In this document: positions 56,562 to 64,000 of the stretch, one piece after another
Numbering within the stretch: the first letter of the stretch is position 1
Layout: the number at the start of each line of letters is the position of its first letter
Assembly (NCBI RefSeq): GCF_900119315.1
Contig: NZ_LT827010.1
Coordinates: 5,303,001 to 5,367,000, forward strand
Direction: 5' to 3'
From: Actinoplanes sp. SE50/110
GTDB taxonomy: Bacteria > Actinomycetota > Actinomycetes > Mycobacteriales > Micromonosporaceae
Length of the DNA: 64,000 bases
The notes under the pieces: generated by a model
The model's input: only the letters and a program-made list of their open reading frames with translations
Databases searched by the model: none
Told to the model about the DNA's origin: nothing
Position numbers and translations under genes: made by a program

Positions 56562-57251
56562 TTACGATGCCGGCAGCTGCACGGCGATCGCGTCGACCAG
56601 CTTGTCGAGCACGCCGGGGAACGCGGAGACGGCGATCTGCGGAAGGTGCTCGCGGACCGCGGCGAGATTCGGATATTCCTCCGGGGAGAACGTCGCATAT
56701 GCCTGGGCGAGTGCCTGCCGGTCCGCTTCCTCCTGCCCCGGCGCCAATTCCGCGGCATCCATCGCCGCCAATGCGAGAACGGCGTCGATGAAGTCCCGGA
56801 AATGTCGCACCGCGTCCGGCGCGGGGAAGCCGGCACGCAGCAGCAGGCCGATGCCGATGTCGTCGGCGCGCAGCTCGTTGGGGCCGGCGGTGAACCGGCT
56901 GGCGCGCAGTGTGGCCAGCCGCGGGTGCCGCAGCATCGAATCATGCACGCCGCGGCCCATCTCGCGCAGCGCGGCCCGCCAGTCCGGCCCGGACTCGAAC
57001 CCGGCGAGCGTCTCGCTGATCAGCCGGTCGGCGATGGCGATCAGCAGCGCGTCGAGATCGCGGAAGTAGCGGTAGATGGCCGACGGGTCGGCGCCGAGCT
57101 CGACGCCGAGGCGACGGACCGTGAGTGCGTTGCCACCGGGTGCCTCGATCAGTCGCAGCGCGGCATCGATGATCATGGACGGTTCGAGGATCACACCGCT
57201 GCGGGTGGGCCGCCGCCGGACCCTGCCGGAACTGCCCCGCGTGGTCGCCAT
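56562..57251 (-). CDS. TetR family regulator (TetR class proper)
   Basis: A 229-aa regulator. After an Arg-rich lead (VRRRPTRSG) the HTH covers about residues 25-70 (MIIDAALRLIEAPGGNALTV, LGVELGADPSAIYRYFRD). The C-terminal domain fits the TetR_C type (GVHDSMLRHPRLATLRASRF). ATG at 57251 is chosen since AAGGAG lies 7 nt upstream. A near-perfect 14-bp palindrome lies 16 bp upstream of the start, so it is self-regulated and may control the divergent FAD oxidoreductase and the TOPRIM gene behind it. Confidence 0.9.
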   Translation of the reverse strand: MATTRGSSGRVRRRPTRSGVILEPSMIIDAALRLIEAPGGNALTVRRLGVELGADPSAIYRYFRDLDALLIAIADRLISETLAGFESGPDWRAALREMGRGVHDSMLRHPRLATLRASRFTAGPNELRADDIGIGLLLRAGFPAPDAVRHFRDFIDAVLALAAMDAAELAPGQEEADRQALAQAYATFSPEEYPNLAAVREHLPQIAVSAFPGVLDKLVDAIAVQLPAS

Positions 57252-57266
57252 TTCGGAACTCCTTAT

Positions 57267-57280
57267 GTCAACGCATTGAC
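57267..57280. promoter_or_regulatory. Operator of the TetR regulator
   Basis: GTCAACG-CATTGAC, a 14-bp palindrome with one mismatched pair, in the 79-bp divergent region between the TetR and FAD oxidoreductase genes. Confidence 0.65.
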
Positions 57281-57330
57281 CTAAGCGTACCGCACGCGGT
57301 TTCCTATGGCCCTGACCAGGGAGGATCAGC

Positions 57331-58746
57331 ATGCGGGCGGACACACCGGCCTACGACCTTGACATCCGGACCGACGAGAAGCGGATTCGCGCCGCGCTCG
57401 CCGACGCGGCCCGGACCCCGTTCTGGCTCGAGGATCCCGGACGGCCCGTCCCGCTGCCCGCCCTGATCGGCACCATCGACACCGACCTGCTGATCATCGG
57501 CGGTGGTTACTGTGGGTTGTGGACCGCGCTCCAGGCGAAAGAGGCGGATCCGGCCCGCGACGTCGTCCTGGTCGAGGGCGAGGAGATCGGCTGGGCGGCC
57601 AGCGGCCGTAACGGCGGATTCGTCGAGGCCAGCCTCACCCACGGCCAGGAGAACGGCCAGCGCTACTTCGGCGAGGACCTCGCGGTGCTGGAAGGCCTCG
57701 CCGAGGAGAACTTCGCCGGCTTCCGCGACTCGCTGACCCGGCACGGCATCGACGCCGAGTGGGAGGAGAACGGCTCACTCGCCGTCGCCACCGAACGGCA
57801 CCAGGTCGAGGAACTGCGGGCGGCGCCCGGTCGCTTCTACGACCGGGAGCAGCTGGCCGGCATCGTCAAGTCGCCGCTGTTCCGGGCCGGTTCCTTCCAG
57901 GAGACCGGCGCGGCCCTGGTGCACCCGGCGAAACTGGCCTGGGGCCTCAAGGACGCCTGCCGCAGACTGGGCGTACGCATCTACGAGCACACGCCGGTGA
58001 CCAGACTCACCGATCGGGGCGGCACGGTCCGCGCCACCACCCGGATGGGCGTCGTGCGCGCCCGCCAGGTGGTGCTGGCCACCAACGGCTTCCCGTCGCT
58101 GCTCCGGCGCAACCGGATGCTGACCATCCCGATCTACGACTACGTGCTGATGACCGAGCCGCTCACCCCGGCGCAACTGGACGAGATCGGCTGGCACGGC
58201 CGGTTCGGGATCGGCGACTGCTCGCGGCAGTTCCACTACTACCGCAAGAGCGCCGACAACCGGATCCTCTGGGGCGGTTATGACGCGGTCTACCACCGCG
58301 GCGGCGACATCCGGCCGGAGTTCGACCAACGACCGGAAACGTTCGCCCGGCTCGCCGACCACTTCCTGCGCACCTTCCCGCAGCTCGGCGAGATCAGGTT
58401 CACCCACGCCTGGGGCGGCATGATCGACATGTCGACCCGGCTGGCCGCGTTCCAGGGCCTCGCGATGGGCGGCAAGGTGGCCTACGCCAGCGGCTTCACC
58501 GGGTTGGGCGTGGCCGCGACCCGCTTCGCCGGCGCCGTCATGCTGGACCTTCTCGCCGGGGCCGACACGCCGCGGACCCGGCTGCGGATGGCGACCAGGC
58601 GACCGATGCCGATCCCGCCGGAACCCATCGCGTACCCCGCGGTGCAGGTCATCCGGCGGGCGATCGCCCGCGCCGACCGTAACGGCGGCCGTGACGGCCT
58701 GATTCTCAAGACCGCCAACCTCTTCGGTTTCTCCTTCGATTCCTGA
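57331..58746 (+). CDS. FAD-dependent amine/amino-acid oxidoreductase (DAO family)
   Basis: A 471-aa flavoprotein of the DAO (glycine/D-amino-acid oxidase) family. The FAD site is LLIIGGGYCGLWTALQAKEA near residue 50, AASGRNGGFVEASLTHGQE is the next FAD contact (as in PuuB/OrdL-like gamma-glutamylputrescine oxidases), and THAWGGMIDMSTRLAAFQG plus ASGFTGLGVAATRFAG close the cofactor site. It probably oxidises an amine. GGGAGG lies at good distance before the ATG. Divergent from the TetR gene, which may control it. Shares a terminator with the convergent cellulase gene. Confidence 0.9.
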   Translation: MRADTPAYDLDIRTDEKRIRAALADAARTPFWLEDPGRPVPLPALIGTIDTDLLIIGGGYCGLWTALQAKEADPARDVVLVEGEEIGWAASGRNGGFVEASLTHGQENGQRYFGEDLAVLEGLAEENFAGFRDSLTRHGIDAEWEENGSLAVATERHQVEELRAAPGRFYDREQLAGIVKSPLFRAGSFQETGAALVHPAKLAWGLKDACRRLGVRIYEHTPVTRLTDRGGTVRATTRMGVVRARQVVLATNGFPSLLRRNRMLTIPIYDYVLMTEPLTPAQLDEIGWHGRFGIGDCSRQFHYYRKSADNRILWGGYDAVYHRGGDIRPEFDQRPETFARLADHFLRTFPQLGEIRFTHAWGGMIDMSTRLAAFQGLAMGGKVAYASGFTGLGVAATRFAGAVMLDLLAGADTPRTRLRMATRRPMPIPPEPIAYPAVQVIRRAIARADRNGGRDGLILKTANLFGFSFDS

Positions 58747-58762
58747 CCAGAAACGATCAGGG

Positions 58763-58795
58763 GGTACGACGCGGCGAGCGCCGCCGCGCCGTACC
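58763..58795. terminator. Bidirectional terminator
   Basis: A 14-bp stem with one A/C mismatch (GGTACGACGCGGCG against its near-complement) and a 5-nt loop, between the FAD oxidoreductase gene and the convergent GH12 gene. Confidence 0.65.
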
Positions 58796-58807
58796 TCCGC
58801 GTCACGC

Positions 58808-59935
58808 TCAGCCGATCGCGCAGGCCGTACCGTTCAGGGTGAACGACGCCGGCTTGGCGAACGAGCCGCTGTAGGCGCCCTGGAACCCGAACGACGTGCT
58901 GCCACCGGCCGGGATCGCGCCGTTGAAGCTCACGTTGCGCGCGGTGATCGCCCCGGAGTTGCCGCTCAGCGTCGCGTTCCACGAGCTGGTGATCGTCTGT
59001 CCGGCCGGCAGGGTGAAGCCGAGCGCCCACCCGTTGACCGCCCCACCACCGGTGTTGGCCACCGTGACGTCCGCGGTGTAGCCGGTGTTCCACACGTTCG
59101 GCGCGTAGGTGACCTGGCAACCGGAAGTGCCCGGGTTGGACGGGCTCGACGGGGTGCCCGGACCGGACGGCGCGCCGCCGCCGTCGACCGCCGCGGAGAA
59201 GTTGGTGACGGCCAGCCCGGCGCCGCCGATCCACGGCTCGAATCCGGCCTGGATGCTGGTCAGGTACCACGAGCTGGTGATCGCACCGCGGTTCTTCACG
59301 TCGTTGATGAAGTCGAGGACGCTGAAGCTCCAGCTGCTCACCGGCGACGGCGCCACATAGGAGACCACGGCGTTCGACCCGTTGCTGCCCTGCCACACCT
59401 CCCAGCTGCGCCCGCCGATGGTGGCGGTGGCGACCCGGGAGCCGATCGGCTGGATCGAGCCCTGCCGGTTGAACCAGATCATGATCTCCTGAGCGTTCAC
59501 GCCGGTGGTGTTCGGCCGCGGGTCGAGCCAGATGTCGTACGCCGCGTCGTAGGTCGCCCCGGACACGAAGGTGTAGCTGATGCTGCTCGTCGCGCTGCTG
59601 ATCGCGCTAACCCGCAGCGGCAGGGTGGTGCCCGGGGAGCAGTTGGTGTAGTGACATCCGTAGTAGACGGCCGGGTACGACACCGGCGCGCCGCTGGTGT
59701 TCCCGGTGCCCTGCTGGCTGGCGATCGAGAACCCGGTGCCCGTCACCGTGATGCACTGCTCGGCGCTGGTGCCCCAGCGGTTGTTCATCACGACGTACCG
59801 GCCGCCGATGGTGGTCGACCCGTACTGGTCGCAGATCCTGGTGTCGGCCTGCGCCGGGCTGGACAGCGTCAGCCCGAAGAGCCCGGACGCCACCAGGACG
59901 AGGGCGGCGACCAGGGCATGGTGCTTCCGTTGCAT
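58808..59935 (-). CDS. Secreted GH12 endoglucanase with CBM2
   Basis: A 375-aa cellulase. Signal peptide at residues 1-31 (ALVAALVLVASGLFGLTLSS, AQA). GH12 catalytic domain at about 32-255: start CDQYGSTTIGGRYVVMNNRW, nucleophile Glu in NAQEIMIWFNRQG, acid/base Glu in IQAGFEPWIGG. A Gly/Pro/Ser linker follows, then a family 2 cellulose-binding module (about 275-375: CQVTYAPNVWNTGYTADVTV, NGWALGFTLPAGQTITSSWN) with Cys at both ends. It hydrolyses internal beta-1,4-glucan bonds. A perfect CebR box lies 23 bp before the ATG, so cello-oligosaccharides probably induce it. Confidence 0.95.
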   Translation of the reverse strand: MQRKHHALVAALVLVASGLFGLTLSSPAQADTRICDQYGSTTIGGRYVVMNNRWGTSAEQCITVTGTGFSIASQQGTGNTSGAPVSYPAVYYGCHYTNCSPGTTLPLRVSAISSATSSISYTFVSGATYDAAYDIWLDPRPNTTGVNAQEIMIWFNRQGSIQPIGSRVATATIGGRSWEVWQGSNGSNAVVSYVAPSPVSSWSFSVLDFINDVKNRGAITSSWYLTSIQAGFEPWIGGAGLAVTNFSAAVDGGGAPSGPGTPSSPSNPGTSGCQVTYAPNVWNTGYTADVTVANTGGGAVNGWALGFTLPAGQTITSSWNATLSGNSGAITARNVSFNGAIPAGGSTSFGFQGAYSGSFAKPASFTLNGTACAIG

Positions 59936-59957
59936 GGGAGTCTCCTTGAACGAGGAG

Positions 59958-59971
59958 TGGGAGCGCTCCCA
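59958..59971. promoter_or_regulatory. CebR operator (TGGGAGCGCTCCCA)
   Basis: A perfect 14-bp match to the TGGGAGCGCTCCCA box known as the CebR binding site in Streptomyces cellulase regulation. It sits 23 bp upstream of the GH12 start, where repression would block transcription. Confidence 0.92.
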
Positions 59972-60314
59972 AACCACGGTACAAGACATCGACATTTGTC
60001 GAAAGCCGAGCCGGTTCCGGAACCGGATCTCTCCGCTCCGGGCGGGAAGCGCGAGCGGCGACCGGGCTCCGGCCGATCCGGCCGGAGCGCGAGGCGCGGC
60101 AGTACGCGGACCTTCTTCGCGCCGGTGGGCAGCGAGCGACGCCAGAACGGACAAAGGCCGATTTTCGCCGCATACCTCTGCTATGGTGGGGCAGCGACGG
60201 GGGCCGCCGACCACCCTCCCGGGAACGCGATGACCGCAGTTCATTGACCAGCATAAATAGCCGCTTTAGGCTGCGGTCATTTGTTGCGTTTTCCGGGAAA
60301 GGAACGGGCATACG

Positions 60315-63059
60315 ATGCGAATTCCGAGACCCGCGACCGTGGCAGCGGTGATCCTGCTGACCGCGGCCCTGACGCCGGCGCCGGCCGGGGCGGCCGGTCC
60401 ACCGTCGTGCTCCGGCGCGGCCGGGTATCTGGGCACCGTGCCCAGCCCGGAGAGTTTCCTCGGCTTCCCGCTCGGCATCGGCCAGCAGCGGGTGGTCACC
60501 AACGCCGAGATCCGCGGCTACCTGGCGGCCGTCGACAAGGCTTCCGACCGGGTGGTCAGTGGCACCATGGGGACCAGCGTGCTGGGACAGCCGCTCGACT
60601 ACGCGATCGTCTCCAGCAGCCGGCACGTCTCCCGGCGCAGCCTGGACCGGATCGCCGGACAGATCCGGGAGCTGCGGGATCCTCGGAAACTGAAGGCGGA
60701 GCAGGCGCGGCGGATCGCGGCCGGGGAGCCGGCCATCGTCTGGATCGCCGGGAACGTGCACGGCGGCGAGACCAGTGGCGCGGACGCCAGCCTCAAGACG
60801 CTGTACGAGCTGGCCGCGGGCACGTCCTGCGCGGTGCGGCAGCGCGACGACAACCTGATCACGGTGATCCTGCCGACCCAGAACCCGGACGGGCGGGACG
60901 CGAACCGGCGGCAGAACGAGTACGGGTTCGACCTGAACCGGGACTGGTTCGCGCGGACCCAGCCGGAGACCGACAGCAAACTGGAACTGCTGCGGAAATA
61001 CCCGCCACAGGTGTTCGTGGACGCGCACGAGATGGGCGGACAGCGGTATTTCTTCCCGCCGGACGCCGACCCGATCCACCACGAGATCGCGGACGCGCCG
61101 GTGGACTGGATCAACCGGATCGGGGCGGCGAACAAGGCGGCATTCGGCTACAACGGGGCGTGCAGCGACACCGTCACCACCGAGTGCTATTTCAATTACG
61201 ACACGTACGACCTGTTCTACATGGGGTACGGCGACACGGTTCCGGCGACCGGATTCGGGGCGGCCGGAATGACGTACGAGAAAGGCAGTGCCTCCTCGGT
61301 GCAGGACCGGGTGCAGCAGCAGTACAACACCCAGTGGGCGACCCTGGGCTGGGCCGCGGCGAACCGGCGCGAGGTGCTGACCGGCTACTACCGGACGTGG
61401 AGTGACGCGGTCGCCGAGGGCCGCGCCGGCAAGCTGGAGCCGAACCAGGTGGTGCAGCCGGAGAACCAGGTGCGGTTCCCGGTGCCCGACATCCGAGTCC
61501 GGTCGTATTTCCTGATGCCGGGCAGGCAGCTCGCCGACGTGCGACGGCTGGTCGACCGGCTGCGGCGGATGGACGTCGAGGTGTACGAGGTGCGCAAGGC
61601 GGTCACGATCGCCCACGCACGGATCTTCGGCGGGCGTACGGCCGATGAGGTCGTTGTTCCGAAGGGCGCCTACTGGATCCCGATGGATCAGCCGCAGAAG
61701 CACTGGATCCAGGCGACGCTGGGCGAGGATCCGTACGTCCCGTTCCCGTATTTCTACGACGTCTCGTCGTGGAGCAATCCGCTGCTGATGGGGATCGACA
61801 CCGTCTACACCGGTGACGATGTGCGCCCACGGGGCAGCCTGGTGACCGGCGTCGAGGGCGGGGCGAGCGGGCGGGGGCGGGTCTACACGTACCCGCTGGA
61901 TTCCGCCTCGGCGGCGCAGTTGACCTTCCGCCTGCTCGGTCGGGGAATCGCCGCGGTCCGCGACGGGAATCTGGTGCGGGTACCGGCCTCGGCGGTCACC
62001 CCGACCGTCGACCGGCTGGCCCGATCGTTGGGTGTCACCCTGACGCCCAGCGCGCGGACCGGCGGGACCGCGCTCACCACACCCGACGTCGGGCTGTTCC
62101 GCGGCGCCGGGGTGTCCACCACGTCCGGCTCGTACGGCGAGGCCCGCTACCTGCTCGGCAGCCGCTGGGGGCTGAACCTCACCCCGGTGACCAGCGCCGA
62201 CATCAACGACAACACGCCCGCGTTCACCCGGCGCAGCGTGCTGCTGGTGCCCGACGGCAGCAACCCGACCGGTGGACTGACCGCCGCCGGACAGGCCAAC
62301 CTGCGGGCCTGGATCGGCGCGGGGCACACCTACGTCGGTCTCCGCAACGAGGGCACCCGCCTGGCCCGGGCCGCCGGGCTGACCTCGACCACCGAGAAGC
62401 CGCAGCCCGACGACTACCTGGTGATCGGCTCGCACCTGCGGGTCGACGTGAACCCGGCCAGCCCGGTCGGCACGGGCCGGCCGGCCGCGGACTTCGCGTT
62501 CAACAACGGCGACCCGATCCTCACCCCGAGCACCACCGGCGTGAACGTGCTGACCTATCCGAGCGACGGCACATTCTGGCACAACGGCTACACGGTGCAC
62601 GAGGACGTGCTCAAGGGCACCTCGGTGGTGGTCGACGAGCCGACCGGGGCGGGGCGGGCGGTGCTGTTCGCGAACGACCCGCTGTTTCGCGGGTACACCG
62701 AGAGCGGCATGCAGCTGGTGGCCAACGCGCTGCTGTACCCGGCCGGGAACCCGAAGCCGGCGGCGCGCACGGCGAGACCGGAACCGGCGAGGGCGGCCGC
62801 GGCCGCGCGGCCGGCGGCGCCGAACCTGGGCGGCGAGTGGCGGCCGGACCGGATCCAGGTGGCGGTGGCCGACCTGGCCCGCACCCGGAGCGTGGTGAGC
62901 CGGTACACGAGCACGGCGACGGTGGCGGTAGCCGGCGACTCGGCCTACCTGACCATCCCGAACCCGGACGGCCTGCAGTTCGACGAGCACCCGTATCTGC
63001 GCGACCTGATCGCCGACCTGCGCGCCGCCGGTATCCCGCTGCGCTCCATCGTGGCCTGA
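60315..63059 (+). CDS. Large secreted M14 zinc carboxypeptidase
   Basis: A 914-aa exported M14 peptidase. Signal peptide at residues 1-26 (ATVAAVILLTAALTPAPA, GAA). Catalytic domain about 60-400: His149 and Glu152 in GNVHGGETSGAD, third ligand His238 in FVDAHEMGGQ, general base Glu322 in AGMTYEKGS; RQNEYGFDLNRDWF gives the substrate-binding Asn-Arg pair. About 500 further residues form beta-rich extra domains (GATase-like pieces such as GLFRGAGVSTTSGSYGEARY), larger than a simple carboxypeptidase. It removes C-terminal residues from peptides outside the cell. AAGGA before the ATG. Confidence 0.92.
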   Translation: MRIPRPATVAAVILLTAALTPAPAGAAGPPSCSGAAGYLGTVPSPESFLGFPLGIGQQRVVTNAEIRGYLAAVDKASDRVVSGTMGTSVLGQPLDYAIVSSSRHVSRRSLDRIAGQIRELRDPRKLKAEQARRIAAGEPAIVWIAGNVHGGETSGADASLKTLYELAAGTSCAVRQRDDNLITVILPTQNPDGRDANRRQNEYGFDLNRDWFARTQPETDSKLELLRKYPPQVFVDAHEMGGQRYFFPPDADPIHHEIADAPVDWINRIGAANKAAFGYNGACSDTVTTECYFNYDTYDLFYMGYGDTVPATGFGAAGMTYEKGSASSVQDRVQQQYNTQWATLGWAAANRREVLTGYYRTWSDAVAEGRAGKLEPNQVVQPENQVRFPVPDIRVRSYFLMPGRQLADVRRLVDRLRRMDVEVYEVRKAVTIAHARIFGGRTADEVVVPKGAYWIPMDQPQKHWIQATLGEDPYVPFPYFYDVSSWSNPLLMGIDTVYTGDDVRPRGSLVTGVEGGASGRGRVYTYPLDSASAAQLTFRLLGRGIAAVRDGNLVRVPASAVTPTVDRLARSLGVTLTPSARTGGTALTTPDVGLFRGAGVSTTSGSYGEARYLLGSRWGLNLTPVTSADINDNTPAFTRRSVLLVPDGSNPTGGLTAAGQANLRAWIGAGHTYVGLRNEGTRLARAAGLTSTTEKPQPDDYLVIGSHLRVDVNPASPVGTGRPAADFAFNNGDPILTPSTTGVNVLTYPSDGTFWHNGYTVHEDVLKGTSVVVDEPTGAGRAVLFANDPLFRGYTESGMQLVANALLYPAGNPKPAARTARPEPARAAAAARPAAPNLGGEWRPDRIQVAVADLARTRSVVSRYTSTATVAVAGDSAYLTIPNPDGLQFDEHPYLRDLIADLRAAGIPLRSIVA

Positions 63060-63060
63060 G

Positions 63061-64000
63061 CTAGCTCGACCCGCGCACGGTCAGCGTCGTCGGCAGCCGC
63101 CGCGGCGCCGGCCGGGCCGGGTCGAGCAGATGCCGGACGGCCGCGGCCGCCTCATCCTCGGCCGGCATGAACACCGAGGTCAGGTCGGCGGCCTCGGCCA
63201 GGGCGCTGCCGTCGAAACCGACCACCGCGACATCCTCCGGCACCCGGCGGCCGGAGGCCCGCAACGCCTGCAGCACACCCATCGCGGTCACGTCGCAGGC
63301 CGCGAAGATCGCGTCCAGGTCCGGGGCGCGGTCCAGCAGTTCGAGGGTCGCCGCGTACGCCCGGGCCCGGGTGAAGTCACCGTCGGCGGCCACCACCTCC
63401 CGGCCGGCCCCGGACATCACCCGCAGGAACCCGGCACGCCGTTCCCGCGCGCACGGCGTCGCCGGCCCGAACACCGCGCCGACCCGTTTCCGGCCGCTCA
63501 TCACCAGGTGTGCGGCGGCCTGGAACCCGCCGCCGTCATTGTCCGGCGCGACGAACGTGACCCCCGGCGCACAGCGGCCCAGCGCCACCGTCCGACCGCG
63601 GCGCGCATACGCCGCCCCGGCCGCCCCGGAGATGTTGATCAGCAGGCGTCCGAACGGCGGATCGTCGTCCGCGGCCGGCGGCACGTCCACCCGGCGCACC
63701 TCCAGCGCGATGTCCTGCCCGTCCACCGCGGTCATCGCCCCGGCCAGCACCCGGCCGTAGAACGGCTTGACGCCCATCGCCGCCGGATCCGGATCGACGA
63801 TCAGGATCTCGATCCGCTCGCGGCGGCCGCCCCCGCCCCGCCCGGTCGCCAGCGCCCGCGCCGCCGCGTGCGGCTCGAACCCCAGCCGCCGGGCCACCGC
63901 GCGCACATGCTCGCGCATCTCCGGGGAGGTGCCGTACGCCCCGTTGATCGCCCGGGAGGCGGTCGCCCGCGACACCCGGGCCTCCCGCGCCACGTCGGCG
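63061..64000 (-). CDS. LacI family repressor (5' end outside window)
   Basis: The last 313 residues of a LacI/GalR-type regulator. The HTH begins off the window edge: DVAREARVSRATASRAINGA is the second half of the LacI HTH with hinge RRLGFEPHAAARALATGR. The periplasmic-binding-like sugar domain covers the rest (IEILIVDPDPAAMGVKPFYG, AIFAACDVTAMGVLQALRAS, VAVVGFDGSALAEAADLTSV). It lies 1 bp after the convergent M14 gene stop. Being a LacI protein near a CebR box it is a possible CebR homologue, but the gene next to it is the protease, and binding cannot be told from this sequence alone. Confidence 0.88.
   Translation of the reverse strand, partial: ADVAREARVSRATASRAINGAYGTSPEMREHVRAVARRLGFEPHAAARALATGRGGGGRRERIEILIVDPDPAAMGVKPFYGRVLAGAMTAVDGQDIALEVRRVDVPPAADDDPPFGRLLINISGAAGAAYARRGRTVALGRCAPGVTFVAPDNDGGGFQAAAHLVMSGRKRVGAVFGPATPCARERRAGFLRVMSGAGREVVAADGDFTRARAYAATLELLDRAPDLDAIFAACDVTAMGVLQALRASGRRVPEDVAVVGFDGSALAEAADLTSVFMPAEDEAAAAVRHLLDPARPAPRRLPTTLTVRGSS

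Noticed and set aside
60060..60246. Plus-strand coding-like text before the M14 gene
   Set aside because: Arg/Pro-rich, no SD or domain; taken as promoter region between divergent GH12 and M14 genes.
59607..62990. Minus-strand open frame of 1127 codons
   Set aside because: Antisense shadow of the M14 carboxypeptidase and part of the GH12 gene; no domain, His/Arg/Val-rich composition.

Overview
The window is high-GC DNA (about 70% or more, strong G/C third-position bias) from a filamentous actinobacterium, most likely a member of the Micromonosporaceae close to Actinoplanes. The pointers are the XRE-DUF5753/DUF397 pair, many GTG starts with GTGA/ATGA gene overlaps, secreted CBM-bearing glycosidases with a CebR box, c-di-GMP and chemoreceptor genes, and NB-ARC/CHAT conflict-type proteins. 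I see no rRNA, tRNA, CRISPR array, phage or plasmid gene. Genus is an inference.

Layout. 0-7.5 kb: small housekeeping genes (Lrp/AsnC regulator, PPOX oxidoreductase, SnoaL-like protein, PASTA lipoprotein, two membrane proteins, DUF1990, DUF6578, threonine aldolase, a secreted protein). 7.5-17.3 kb: a GGDEF-EAL protein, the DUF397/XRE pair, an NB-ARC-TPR protein, sugar/maltose-type acetyltransferase, a coupled membrane pair, chromate transporter and GNAT. 17.5-25.3 kb: a lipoprotein, a TetR/MFS efflux unit with two near-identical operators, a double-HTH proline-rich protein, two single-pass proteins and an orphan chemoreceptor. 25.3-30.5 kb: a TPR-CHAT protease divergent from a tightly coupled S8 protease - sigma factor - small protein operon. 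30.5-36 kb: DHFR-like reductase, an M16-like protein with a broken metal motif, a diguanylate cyclase and a ClpX-type zinc-finger/HTH protein. 36-37.2 kb is gene-poor and locally AT-rich. 37.2-41.5 kb: a GH26-CBM13-GH75 fusion, a repeat-rich membrane protein, GNAT and an extra IF-1. 41.5-46 kb: two coupled genes sharing an N-terminal Q-I-G motif, then AlkB and a TetR regulator. 46-50 kb: M4 protease, L,D-transpeptidase and two transposase relics. 50-57.3 kb: a coupled membrane protein/sigma/acyltransferase operon, VOC and MerR genes, sulfotransferase, iron-permease-like protein, TOPRIM protein and a TetR regulator. 57.3-64 kb: FAD oxidoreductase, GH12-CBM2 cellulase behind a perfect CebR box, a large secreted M14 carboxypeptidase and a truncated LacI regulator.

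The most interesting locus is the CHAT / S8 / sigma / small-protein cluster (25.3-30.5 kb). It has the logic of a protease-controlled sigma switch, similar in parts to the TPR-CHAT/RpoE arrangement of type III-E CRISPR systems but with no CRISPR components. Second is the gene pair at 41.5-44.0 kb, which carries matching 23-residue N-terminal motifs of the kind used in amyloid-type signalling. Both functions are inference.
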